Assembly (NCBI GenBank): GCA_029558835.1 | Contig: JAKQDH010000157.1 | Location: 1 to 36,001 of the forward strand | Reading direction: 5' to 3' | Source of the DNA: Planctomycetota bacterium | Lineage (GTDB): Bacteria > Planctomycetota > Phycisphaerae > UBA1845 | DNA: 36,001 bases | In this document: piece by piece, positions 10,309-17,336 of the stretch | Position numbering within the stretch: position 1 is the first letter of the stretch | Layout: every line of letters starts with the position of its first letter | Notes under the pieces: model-generated | Seen by the model: only the letters and a program-made list of their open reading frames with translations | Databases searched by the model: none | What the model was told of the DNA's origin: nothing | Program-made: the position numbers and the translations under genes

Positions 10309-10472
10309 GGCGGGGCACCAGCATGATCGAGTGGACGCCCACGCGGAGGAGGAGGCCGAATCGGGCGTCCCAAGAGTGACGGATCTGGAGCGGCGTGGGC
10401 GTCGCAAGCCGTCCATGCCGCTCCACCCCGTCCACCACGGTGAAGCAACGCGGAAGGAGCGAGGTTCAAACG

Positions 10473-11132
10473 ATGCAACCGGTTAAGACGTATGCGATGC
10501 TGGCGGCGATGTTGTGCATCGGGAGTGCGCTGGGAACGGCGGCGGCCTTGGCCGACGACCCGCCGCCGTACATCCCGGTGAACCTGGAATGGCGCCCGGC
10601 CTGGCAGATGGTGGCACCGGGCAGCGCGGTCCAGATCGGGCTGTACGCCGTCGCCGACAGCGAGGAGGAAGAGCAGAAGATATCGGCCGCTCGCGTGCTT
10701 TTCGGATGGGACCCCGCCTATCTACTGCTGGAGGGGCTCAATCAGTCGGGGGCCGCCCCGTTGATGGTCTCGACGTTCCCCCAGAACGACCCCTACGGCC
10801 TCAATGAGGCGAACGGGAGCGTCCCGTACCGTCCCCTCGATGGAGACGGGTACTACCAGGCTTGGGCGATGCTCGGAGACAACCTGTATGCCACGCCGGC
10901 GGGCACGCTGTTGACGACCTTCGTATTCACGGCCATGGACTACACGGCCGGAACGACGCTGGAGATCTTCGAGACGGCCGGTAACCCGCCGGGGACGAGT
11001 GCGGTGTTCGATGGCAACTGGGCGAACCGCAACATCCTGGCCGAGCGGGGTTGCGCGATGGTCGTCATTCCGGAGCCCGCGACGGTGCTCCTGTTGGCGA
11101 CCGGTTGCCTGCTGTGGCGACGCCGGCGGTAG
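10473..11132 (+). CDS. PEP-CTERM sorting-signal protein
   Basis: A 219-residue exported protein. The ATG at 10473 has GAGG 8 bases upstream and begins a signal peptide (MQPVKTYAMLAAMLCIGSAL...AALA). The mature part is a cohesin-like beta-rich domain with a fold-typical stretch (SAARVLFGWDPAYLLLEGLN). The last residues are a textbook PEP-CTERM signal: VIPEPATV, a hydrophobic segment LLLATGCLLW, and RRRR at the extreme C-terminus. In this family the signal is cut by an exosortase-type enzyme and the protein goes to the surface or exopolysaccharide matrix. No exosortase is visible here. The ligand is unknown. Confidence 0.85.
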   Translation: MQPVKTYAMLAAMLCIGSALGTAAALADDPPPYIPVNLEWRPAWQMVAPGSAVQIGLYAVADSEEEEQKISAARVLFGWDPAYLLLEGLNQSGAAPLMVSTFPQNDPYGLNEANGSVPYRPLDGDGYYQAWAMLGDNLYATPAGTLLTTFVFTAMDYTAGTTLEIFETAGNPPGTSAVFDGNWANRNILAERGCAMVVIPEPATVLLLATGCLLWRRRR

Positions 11133-11461
11133 CGCAGCGACGCGGAGACTTGTCAGCCGGGCACGGCCGTGCCGACCATGCAGCCCGACGCGTAAAGTCA
11201 GCGCGGGCAGGCCCCTCGGGCGGGGTCCGCCCGCTTCTTCTGCGCTCGTAGTCTCGTGAAGCGGAGAGGTACGAACGGGTCGTGACCAGAGTGACGCGCG
11301 CACTGCATAGGACCACGCCAACGCGAAACCAACGTGGTACGCCTAAGCCAGCCGCGGGCGACTGCCGGCATGCCGCGGGGACGTCCGCGCACGCCAATGG
11401 GAGGGCGTGGCGGCGCTGCGCTTGCCCATGCCACCCGCATTGGAGCGGCGGTTTCGCAAAC
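11133..11461. other. Intergenic region with terminator-like hairpins
   Basis: These 329 bases hold a 14-base palindrome (GGCACGGCCGTGCC at 11160-11173) and a terminator-like hairpin at 11217-11233. An open frame continuous with the next gene starts at a GTG at 11282, but this 180-base part has irregular codon use and no domain, so it is treated as leader. It could instead be a 60-residue N-terminal extension of the following protein. Confidence 0.4.
11217..11233 (+). terminator. Rho-independent-like terminator after the PEP-CTERM gene
   Basis: CGGGCGG (11217-11223), loop GGT, CCGCCCG (11227-11233), followed directly by the pyrimidine-rich CTTCTTCTG. It has a 7-bp GC stem and the best T-containing tail of the hairpins in this gene cluster. 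Confidence 0.5.
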
Positions 11462-12334
11462 GTGTGGCGCTGTTTGGCGTCCATGTGCACCGCGGCGGCC
11501 CTGCTGGCCGGAGCAGCCGCTGGGTCGGCAGGCATTGAGCAATCTCGCGGCGGCTTACCGCACCCACGCGTTGCGGCGGTCCCGCCGCCGCCGAACGGTC
11601 CCCACGCGGGGTTGATGACGGCCCCCGGTTCGATGGGCGTGGACGGCCACGGTGCCGGTGACACGGGACCGTTGCCCGGAGGCGACGTCCCCACCCTGCT
11701 CCTTCGTCTGAGCGACGATGGAGGTTACCTTTGCACCGCGCCCGGAGCGGAGTTCAGCGTAATCCTGTCCTTGCGCCATCCGCCGGGGCCGGTGGTCGGC
11801 TACCAGGCGTTCGTGCGTTTCGACGCCGACGACGTGACGTTTGTGCGGGGCACGTATTCCCATCCTGACCCGTTCGCCGTCCTCTTCGCCTACCCGATCG
11901 CGGCCGTCGATGGGCAGATTACCCTGGCGGCCGGCATACTCCCCGGTATCCAGCCGCCCCTGACGCACGACGCCGACCTCGCCACGCTGACGTTTCTGGC
12001 GATTTCCGGCGCGGTGCCCACGGTCGTCGAGCTACCGTCGCACAATCCGCCGTCGCGTCTCATTCTCAGCGACGACACTCTGGTGCTCCCCAGGCTGGTC
12101 GACTCACCGTGGATCGTTCCGGTCAACGGTCCTCCCGATCCATGCGGCTGCTTCCGGCCTGACGTGAACACCGACGGGCGCGTCGATGCGGACGATTTCG
12201 GCCTGCTGTGGGAGTGCCTTAGCGGACCGCAGGTGACACCGCCCGCCGGCGGATGCGACTGTGCGGACCTCGATGCCGATGGCGACGTCGACCTGGCCGA
12301 CGTGGCCCGGCTGCAATGGGCATTCTCCGGCTGA
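11462..12334 (+). CDS. Secreted protein with cohesin-like domain and C-terminal type I dockerin
   Basis: About 290 residues from a GTG at 11462, chosen because it opens a signal peptide (WRCLASMCTAAALLAGAAAG). An ATG at 11483 would lose the basic n-region, and a GTG at 11282 would add 60 odd residues. The start is uncertain. The middle (VGYQAFVRFDADDVTFV...) has the beta-sandwich pattern of cohesin-type domains. The C-terminus has two dockerin calcium loops, DVNTDGRVDADDFG and DLDADGDVDLADVA, separated by a short Cys-containing linker. Having both a cohesin-like and a dockerin-like module in one chain would permit chain assembly or docking onto neighbours. That role is inferred. It is convergent with the restriction gene to its right. 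Confidence 0.75.
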   Translation: MWRCLASMCTAAALLAGAAAGSAGIEQSRGGLPHPRVAAVPPPPNGPHAGLMTAPGSMGVDGHGAGDTGPLPGGDVPTLLLRLSDDGGYLCTAPGAEFSVILSLRHPPGPVVGYQAFVRFDADDVTFVRGTYSHPDPFAVLFAYPIAAVDGQITLAAGILPGIQPPLTHDADLATLTFLAISGAVPTVVELPSHNPPSRLILSDDTLVLPRLVDSPWIVPVNGPPDPCGCFRPDVNTDGRVDADDFGLLWECLSGPQVTPPAGGCDCADLDADGDVDLADVARLQWAFSG

Positions 12335-12436
12335 GGGCGCTTCGCCCTGTTCCGCGAGCCCGGTAGCGACGCTGCGACACGCGTGCGTGCAAACACGCGT
12401 CGGCGGCGTTGAGGCTCGACCGCTCCCCGACGGTCG
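12334..12436. terminator. Convergent-gene terminator region with three hairpins
   Basis: Three short inverted repeats lie between the convergent stops: AGGGCG-CTT-CGCCCT (12334-12348), ACGCGTG...CACGCGT (12379-12400) and CGACCG...CGGTCG (12417-12436). Any could end transcription from either side. None has a clear T-tract. Confidence 0.45.
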
Positions 12437-12439
12437 CGG

Positions 12440-15400
12440 CTAGCCACCGCCCCGCGTTGCCTCCTCGACGACGCGGATTTCGTCGTCTGTCAGACCGTAG
12501 AGCTCGTAGACAAGCCGGTCGATCTGTCGGTCGGTGGCGTCGATCTGGCGCTCGAGGGCGGTCCGCTTGTGCGGGGTCTTCGCCGCGGGAAGGGCCTGGT
12601 GCAGGTCGAGCATCGTCTGGACGAGGGTGACGAGGCGGTGGTAGCGTCCTCGCGGGCGCGGGGCCGCACGACCGGGAGGGCAAACCGGGAGACTGCGCGT
12701 TTCCTTCAAGACGATCTTCGGAAAATCGTCACGTTGAGCGATAGTCGACTTATGCAGGAAATACCAGGACAGAAGTCGGCTGTTAAGGATACCAAGCAAG
12801 TACCTGAGATCGGGCGCACCGGGAAGGGCGAGCACCGATTGCATCGACTTGTTCGTCACGAAGTCTTGTGATACCATGACAGCTTGAATTCGGAATTTCC
12901 GGCTGATGAGCTCGCGGAGCAGAAGCCGAGGTCCGGTGAAGTACCGTTCCGGCTTCGGCTCCGCGAGGGTATCGTCAAACTGAATGAACGCCGGCGGCCC
13001 CGGTTCGTAGGTGTATCTGCGCACGGTCCCGGTGAACGCCGGGCGCGCGTGTCGGCCCCGCGAACGCCCCGTGAGCGAAAACGGTGTGACGCCTCGCTGG
13101 ATGTCAGCGAAAGTGCTGAACGGGCGAGCGACGCTCTCAATCTTGCCGAGGATGGATGTAGCCGCGTCATCTGCGCAGGTCAGATACTCGTCCCTGTTGT
13201 GCGCGAGCCACCGCGTGAAGTCTGCCGCAAGGTAGTCCTCGTCTATCTCCGAGCTCTCCGAAATCCGATGCCGCTTCGGGAACGTTCGGAGTCTGACCGG
13301 ACACGGCACGGTCCGTGGCCACTGGAGACGGTCCGCACGCTTGGCCAGGACAAACATAGTCGTGTCAACCCAGGCGCGAAAGACATCGTACGGGAGGTTC
13401 ACGAAAACTCGCGGATCCGTGGTACAAGCGAGCAGCCGACGTAGAGGCGAGAAATCCGCGCCGCTGTACCAGCCGGTCGGGGTGATGAACGCGATCAGCC
13501 CCCCAGACTTCGCCAGACGAACCGCCTGCTCTATGAAGAGGGCGTAGCTGTCCACCCCTGAAGAAACGCCTTCAAAGCGACTTCGCAGATACAGAGACTC
13601 AGGCGCGCTGATTGCGGCTCCATACGGCGGGTTTCCGATGACCGCGTCGAAGCCGCAATCGGGGTCGGGGGCCCGGGACTGGGGAGTGGGGACTGGGGAC
13701 TGGGCGCCTGCAACCCGAGCCCCGGAACCTGAGCCCCTGCCGCCCGGGCCTGACCCCCGAAACACCTCTGGGAACTCAGTCTTCCAGTCGAAGACGTTGA
13801 TGCGCAGGCGCTCGTCCTCGTCGAACATGTTCAATTGCTGCCCGTTGTAGAAGTCCGGGCCGATCAGCGAGTTGCCGCACTTGATGTTGCGGTTCAGGTC
13901 GGGCAGGGCCCGTTCGTGGAAGAGCCGGAGCGTCGAGTCGATCGTCTCGCCGGTCTCGCCCTCCAGCACCTTCAGCAGCAACGACAGCTTGGTCGTCTCG
14001 ACGGCCTGCGGATCGATGTCCACGCCGTAGATGTGGTTCAGCAGAATCCGCTTCTTTTCCTGGATGGTGAGGCGCCATTGACCGCCGGCGGCTTGGTAGA
14101 TGGGAAGCGACGAACGGCGGGAGGCCTTGTCCGCAGATGACGCAGATTGACGCAGATTACATACCTGTGATGCCGGCTGCTGATCTGCGTTAATCGGCGA
14201 AATCTGCGGACCCGATCCGGGCATCTGGGCGACGTACCAGTCGCGGTGCCAGTCCAGCAGGTACTGGTACGCGCCCAGCAGGAACGATCCCGAACCGCAG
14301 GCAGGGTCGAGAATCCGCAGCCTGGAAATCGGGCCTAGGGGCTCGGGGTCAGGGGCTGGGCGGGGTTTCTTCGCAGGGCGGCGATGAGCGCGTTCAGGAG
14401 TTTTCCCACGCGCTGACAGAGATCCCAGATCGGCACGACGGCTTCCCGTTTCACCAAGTCGAGCCGCACCGCCAACGTCAGATGAGTCTCCAACTCTGCC
14501 AGCGAGCCCCGCGCCATGGAGAGGTGATGAAGGTAGTCGCCCCGGTGCGTCCGGCTGTGCCCCTCCGCGACGTTCGCCGGAATCGAGACGGCCGCTCGTT
14601 GGATCTGACTGGCCAGTCCGAAGCGCTCCTGCGCCGGCAGCGCTTTCGCCACACGGTAGACCTGCTCCACGAGGTCCATCGCTCTCTGCCACACTTCCAG
14701 GTCGCGGTAGTGCTTGACGGCCATCGGCCTCGTCTCCCAAACCCCCACTCCCTGACCCCCGACCCCGAGTCCCGAGTCCCGAACCCCGTTCTTCGAGCAG
14801 CTTGCCGACCGTGTTCCTCACGATGTAGTCGACGATGTAGGTCGGCGTGTAGTACACGCCGCCGGCCTTGCGAACCTCGGGCTTCTCCTCGACCTTGGCG
14901 TGGTGGCCTTTCGTCAGGCGGATCACCTTGCCCAGGAACTGCTCATAGACGTGCCCCAGAATCTCCGGCGGTAGGACGGAGAACTCGTAGGGGCTGTCGG
15001 GGTAGTACAGGCCGCGAAGCACGTCCTTGAGCACGCGGTCATCAAGTTGCAGGCCCAGTGTCAGCTCATCGATTGCCCCGCGCCCGAACTCAGGTGTGAA
15101 GTAGAACAGCCCGGAGTTGTAGCGTTCATCGGCGCGGCGGAAGATCGCGCCCAGGCGCTCGTAGACCTTGTCCCCGTTGAGCAACCCCTGGAGTTGCCCG
15201 TAGCGCTCGATGCCCCGGTCTTCGCACAGGCGCAGGAAGACGACCCGGTCGATGGTGCGCTGGACGGCAAAGTTGAGGTCGCGGACCGATAAGTCCGGAT
15301 TACGCAACGCGAAGTTCTGCGCCAGCATCTCCCGCCAGAGCTCGATCTCCCGGAGAAACTCGGCGTCCACCTCGGCCGTGCCGCGCTTGCGTTTGTTGGA

Positions 15401-15973
15401 TTCGGCGTATTGGTCGAAGGCACCCTTAAGGACGGCCTCCTTGGCGAACAAGCCGCTGATCCAATCCCAGTGGGCGGCGTATTGATCGCAGGTGCAGTAG
15501 AAGACGCGGGCCGTGGCGGGCTTGTCCGTTGGCGCAGGGCGGATGCGGCAGTCGTAAACCGCGAACTCCTCGAAGTCCGTCAGGACGGAGAGGGGCAGCT
15601 TGCTGGTCCAGGCGTAGCGACGGAGTTGATAAGCCGCCTCCGGATCGCTACTCAGGGCGACCGCCGGCTTCTTCGCCTCGACGAAGAACTTGCGCGTGCC
15701 GCCGATGCGGAAGCAGTAGTCGGGTGCCTTGGTGGCCCCGCCGATCTTGATGGCGTCCTCGTGGATGACGTCCTTGTAGGCTTCGGCCAGCCCGCCCTCG
15801 TTGTCCACGTCCCAGCCGAGGGCTTCGAAAAAGGGGTCGATGAACTCGCGGCGCACCTGGGTCTCATGGTAGCCTGGCGAGCCATACGCTTCGCGGTTGC
15901 GCGCGAAGCGCTCCGCCAGCTCCACCACCGTGGCCGGGCAGGGCGATTGCGCTTCGCGCTCTGAGGTGCTCAC
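12440..15973 (-). CDS. Type IIG-like restriction enzyme/N6-adenine methyltransferase with three in-frame insertions
   Basis: About 1177 residues from a GTG at 15973. The frame is open further upstream only where it overlaps the kinase gene. An N-terminal nuclease-like domain carries PD (Asp85), then FFVEAKK (Glu99, Lys101), a PD-(D/E)XK pattern. The methylase core has motif I LDPACGSGSFLLGAY (555 onward) and motif IV NPPYG (781-785). The C-terminal third should be the target-recognition domain. This order fits Eco57I/type IIG enzymes that cut and methylate in one chain. Three segments interrupt it without breaking the frame: about 154 residues just before motif I (with a gene nested in another frame), about 27 after motif I, and about 33 just before NPPY. 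All are low-complexity and palindromic at the DNA level. Upstream neighbours are a kinase and a small ORF. Activity with these insertions is uncertain. Confidence 0.85.
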   Translation of the reverse strand: MSTSEREAQSPCPATVVELAERFARNREAYGSPGYHETQVRREFIDPFFEALGWDVDNEGGLAEAYKDVIHEDAIKIGGATKAPDYCFRIGGTRKFFVEAKKPAVALSSDPEAAYQLRRYAWTSKLPLSVLTDFEEFAVYDCRIRPAPTDKPATARVFYCTCDQYAAHWDWISGLFAKEAVLKGAFDQYAESNKRKRGTAEVDAEFLREIELWREMLAQNFALRNPDLSVRDLNFAVQRTIDRVVFLRLCEDRGIERYGQLQGLLNGDKVYERLGAIFRRADERYNSGLFYFTPEFGRGAIDELTLGLQLDDRVLKDVLRGLYYPDSPYEFSVLPPEILGHVYEQFLGKVIRLTKGHHAKVEEKPEVRKAGGVYYTPTYIVDYIVRNTVGKLLEERGSGLGTRGRGSGSGGLGDEADGRQALPRPGSVAESDGPRGAGLPCGESAAGAGALRTGQSDPTSGRLDSGERRGGAQPDAPGRLPSSPLHGAGLAGRVGDSSDVGGAARLGETGSRRADLGSLSARGKTPERAHRRPAKKPRPAPDPEPLGPISRLRILDPACGSGSFLLGAYQYLLDWHRDWYVAQMPGSGPQISPINADQQPASQVCNLRQSASSADKASRRSSLPIYQAAGGQWRLTIQEKKRILLNHIYGVDIDPQAVETTKLSLLLKVLEGETGETIDSTLRLFHERALPDLNRNIKCGNSLIGPDFYNGQQLNMFDEDERLRINVFDWKTEFPEVFRGSGPGGRGSGSGARVAGAQSPVPTPQSRAPDPDCGFDAVIGNPPYGAAISAPESLYLRSRFEGVSSGVDSYALFIEQAVRLAKSGGLIAFITPTGWYSGADFSPLRRLLACTTDPRVFVNLPYDVFRAWVDTTMFVLAKRADRLQWPRTVPCPVRLRTFPKRHRISESSEIDEDYLAADFTRWLAHNRDEYLTCADDAATSILGKIESVARPFSTFADIQRGVTPFSLTGRSRGRHARPAFTGTVRRYTYEPGPPAFIQFDDTLAEPKPERYFTGPRLLLRELISRKFRIQAVMVSQDFVTNKSMQSVLALPGAPDLRYLLGILNSRLLSWYFLHKSTIAQRDDFPKIVLKETRSLPVCPPGRAAPRPRGRYHRLVTLVQTMLDLHQALPAAKTPHKRTALERQIDATDRQIDRLVYELYGLTDDEIRVVEEATRGGG
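13661..13757. repeat. GC-rich palindromic insertion inside the methylase gene
   Basis: About 97 bases with inverted ends: GGGGTCGGGGGCCCGGG at the left and, on the other strand from the right end, GGGGTCAGGCCCGGG. The middle is G-rich quasi-repeats (ggggactggggactggg). It encodes about 33 Gly/Ser/Pro-rich residues between a region ending in EVFR and the catalytic CGFDAVIGNPPYG. Its end sequence resembles that of the larger insertion at 14334-14791, so it may be a gene-less derivative of the same family. Confidence 0.7.
14130..14210. repeat. 81-base palindromic repeat (CGCAGATT family) inside the methylase gene
   Basis: Left arm TCCGCAGATGACGCAGATTG and right arm, on the opposite strand, TCCGCAGATTTCGCCGATTA, both with repeated CGCAGATT words. 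The length is 81 bases, exactly 27 codons, so the host reading frame continues. It lies about 30 codons after methylase motif I. Short CGCAGATT-type palindromes recur between genes in planctomycete and verrucomicrobial genomes, to my knowledge. Here it is within a coding region. Confidence 0.75.
14334..14791 (-). mobile_element. Putative IVS-like element carrying a four-helix-bundle gene, inserted in the methylase gene
   Basis: About 460 bases (about 154 codons) between the conserved stretches VGKLLEE and SRLRILDPACGSG of the host gene. The ends are G-rich inverted arms: 14338-14366 reads GGGGCTCGGGGTCAGGGGCT..., and the opposite strand of 14742-14787 reads ...CTCGGGGTCGGGGGTCAGGG. The cargo is a complete four-helix-bundle gene in a different frame on the same strand. 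The host frame stays open through the element. Exact ends are approximate. I infer mobility from the precise interruption of a conserved enzyme. No target duplication was established. Confidence 0.65.
14335..14724 (-). CDS. Four-helix-bundle protein of the 23S rRNA intervening-sequence (IVS) family
   Basis: 129 residues, nested in the methylase gene in another frame of the same strand. The start at 14724 is chosen because MAVKHYRDLEVWQRAMDLVE is the typical family N-terminus. The conserved core is obvious: ALPAQERFGLASQIQRAAVS, then IPANVAEGHSR, then a MARGSLAELETHL stretch. Length is normal for the family (about 115-130). The family is known from proteins encoded in intervening sequences of 23S rRNA genes (Leptospira, Coxiella) and from many stand-alone copies. 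Its biochemical function is not established. The last residues (NPAQPLTPSP) and the stop come from the right-hand G-rich inverted arm, so the gene ends in the repeat. A possible SD (GACGAGG) lies just upstream. Confidence 0.8.
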   Translation of the reverse strand: MAVKHYRDLEVWQRAMDLVEQVYRVAKALPAQERFGLASQIQRAAVSIPANVAEGHSRTHRGDYLHHLSMARGSLAELETHLTLAVRLDLVKREAVVPIWDLCQRVGKLLNALIAALRRNPAQPLTPSP

Positions 15974-16052
15974 GGCAGGGAGAATAGCAGGCGTCGCGCC
16001 GGGCTTCAACGCCTGGGCGACACGGCGCAGGAGCCAGCGGGAGCGCCGGTTG

Positions 16053-17009
16053 TCACTGTGCCAGTTCGTCCGGCAGATCGGCGAGGAAGTCTTCGAGGGG
16101 CAGCAGGCCGGTCTCGGCCAGGTCGGCTTCGAGTTCCTCGTCCAAGCCGAGGACGGTCTCGCCGGAGGCGGCCAACTCGCCTTCCGGACGCAGCAGAATG
16201 GCGCGGGCAATCTCCGCCCGCTCGATGAACGTAGGCATGTCGCGCAGCCGCCCGTCCATGTCGCCGGCGCAGCAATCCTCGATCAGACGCGCGACCGACA
16301 TCGGCAGTTCCGCGCCGGCCGACTCCCCCGCCCGCGTGCGCAGCAGACCGGCGCGGGTGGGGGCGTCCAGGTTGATCGTCTGGTTCATTTGCGTGGGCAC
16401 CGGACGGCCTGTGAGTACCCGATGCAGGGCCGCCCCCAGCCCGAACACGTCGGTCCGCTGGTCCAGCCGCTCCATCCGCACCTGCTCCGGTGCGATGTAG
16501 TCCGGGGTCCCCTGAATCTTGGTCTTGGCCTCTCCCAGCCGCGAGCTTTGCCCGAAGTCGATGAGCTTCACCTGGTCGTTGGGCATCAGCAGGATGTTGC
16601 CCGGCTTTAAGTCGGCATGCACGTACCCGGCGCAGTGCATGGCGTGGAGCCCCTCGGCCGCCCGGACGAACACCCGCAGCATGTCCGGGATGCCGCGCGG
16701 CGCCTTCCCATCGGTCAAGGGCACGCCGTCCACGTACTCCATGAACAGCATCGCGCCGCGCAGCCGGAAGCGCTGGCGGATCATCCGCAACTCGTACACC
16801 TTGCGAATGGCGGGATGGTCGATCAGTGACCCGATCGTGTACTCCGCCCGCAGCAGATTGGCTATGCGCACGTCCTCGGGCGACTGAATCTTGACGATCT
16901 TAACGGCGTAATCTCGCCCCGTGCGCATACACCGGGCACGATAGATGCGCGACTGGGCACCCGTCCCGAGCTTCTCTAGAAGCCGGAAGTTTGGGATGTC
17001 AAGTGTCAA
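16053..17009 (-). CDS. Serine/threonine protein kinase
   Basis: 318 residues from a TTG at 17009, supported by GAGGGTGGGAA just upstream and by overlap with the stop of a small upstream ORF. Kinase motifs are complete: glycine loop LGTGAQSRIYRA (14-25), VAIK-type Lys37 (YAVKIVK), catalytic loop HADLKPGN (131-138), DFG at 151-153 and APE at 173-175. Ala132 replaces the usual Arg before the catalytic Asp, so it is a non-RD kinase, which often does not need activation-loop phosphorylation. The acidic C-terminal tail (about 280-318) lacks a membrane segment or sensor domain, so it is predicted cytoplasmic. It precedes the type IIG gene by 79 bases on the same strand, so a link to defence is possible. 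A general signalling kinase is the alternative. Confidence 0.88.
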   Translation of the reverse strand: MTLDIPNFRLLEKLGTGAQSRIYRARCMRTGRDYAVKIVKIQSPEDVRIANLLRAEYTIGSLIDHPAIRKVYELRMIRQRFRLRGAMLFMEYVDGVPLTDGKAPRGIPDMLRVFVRAAEGLHAMHCAGYVHADLKPGNILLMPNDQVKLIDFGQSSRLGEAKTKIQGTPDYIAPEQVRMERLDQRTDVFGLGAALHRVLTGRPVPTQMNQTINLDAPTRAGLLRTRAGESAGAELPMSVARLIEDCCAGDMDGRLRDMPTFIERAEIARAILLRPEGELAASGETVLGLDEELEADLAETGLLPLEDFLADLPDELAQ

Positions 17010-17281
17010 TTCCCACCCTCAACAGACAGTGCAAGCTGCCGGACGCTCCGCAGCAGGAGGAGCCCGAGTGAACCCCCAGGGCGCATCCAAACGTGCATCG
17101 GCAGTTCGCTGCCGTCCCAGACACCTCCAGCGGAGTCGTCAAGCCGTCCGGATCGCCGCGCCGCAGTCTTGGCGCGGTCGGTCCACACGATCAGCAGGCC
17201 TGGGGAGGGCAGAAAGCGGCGAACAGGTATGGGGACGAACGAATGATTGCGTACGGAAAGATTGTCTTCCGCTGTCTGCAC
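17006..17281 (-). CDS. Possible small protein upstream of and coupled to the kinase
   Basis: A 91-codon frame from a GTG at 17281. Its TGA stop (17008-17006) overlaps the kinase TTG start (17009-17007) in the form TTGA, a common sign of translational coupling. A strong promoter-like pair lies directly upstream, so the GTG would sit close to the transcript start. The product (MQTAEDNLSVRNHSF...DGSELPMHVWMRPGGSLG...) has no motif I recognise, and its codon use is less GC3-biased than that of its neighbours. It may be a small regulatory partner, a remnant, or a chance frame in the kinase leader. Confidence 0.4.
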   Translation of the reverse strand: MQTAEDNLSVRNHSFVPIPVRRFLPSPGLLIVWTDRAKTAARRSGRLDDSAGGVWDGSELPMHVWMRPGGSLGLLLLRSVRQLALSVEGGN

Positions 17282-17296
17282 ATCCCCAACAAATCC

Positions 17297-17325
17297 AGTA
17301 TAGGAACACGGAACCCGATGGTCAA
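17297..17325 (-). promoter_or_regulatory. Sigma70-type promoter for the kinase/type IIG unit
   Basis: On the minus strand TTGACC (17325-17320), a 17-base spacer, then TATACT (17302-17297). Each hexamer matches consensus at five of six positions with ideal spacing, the best promoter match noticed in the window. It would read through the 91-codon ORF, the kinase and the restriction enzyme. Confidence 0.6.
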
Positions 17326-17336
17326 ATCCAGGCTGG

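Noticed and set aside
12440..17009. Complete BREX/Pgl system
   Set aside because: Kinase plus methylase is reminiscent, but no PglZ phosphatase, PglY or BrxC ATPase or BrxL is present, and the methylase has its own N-terminal PD-(D/E)XK-like motif typical of type IIG.
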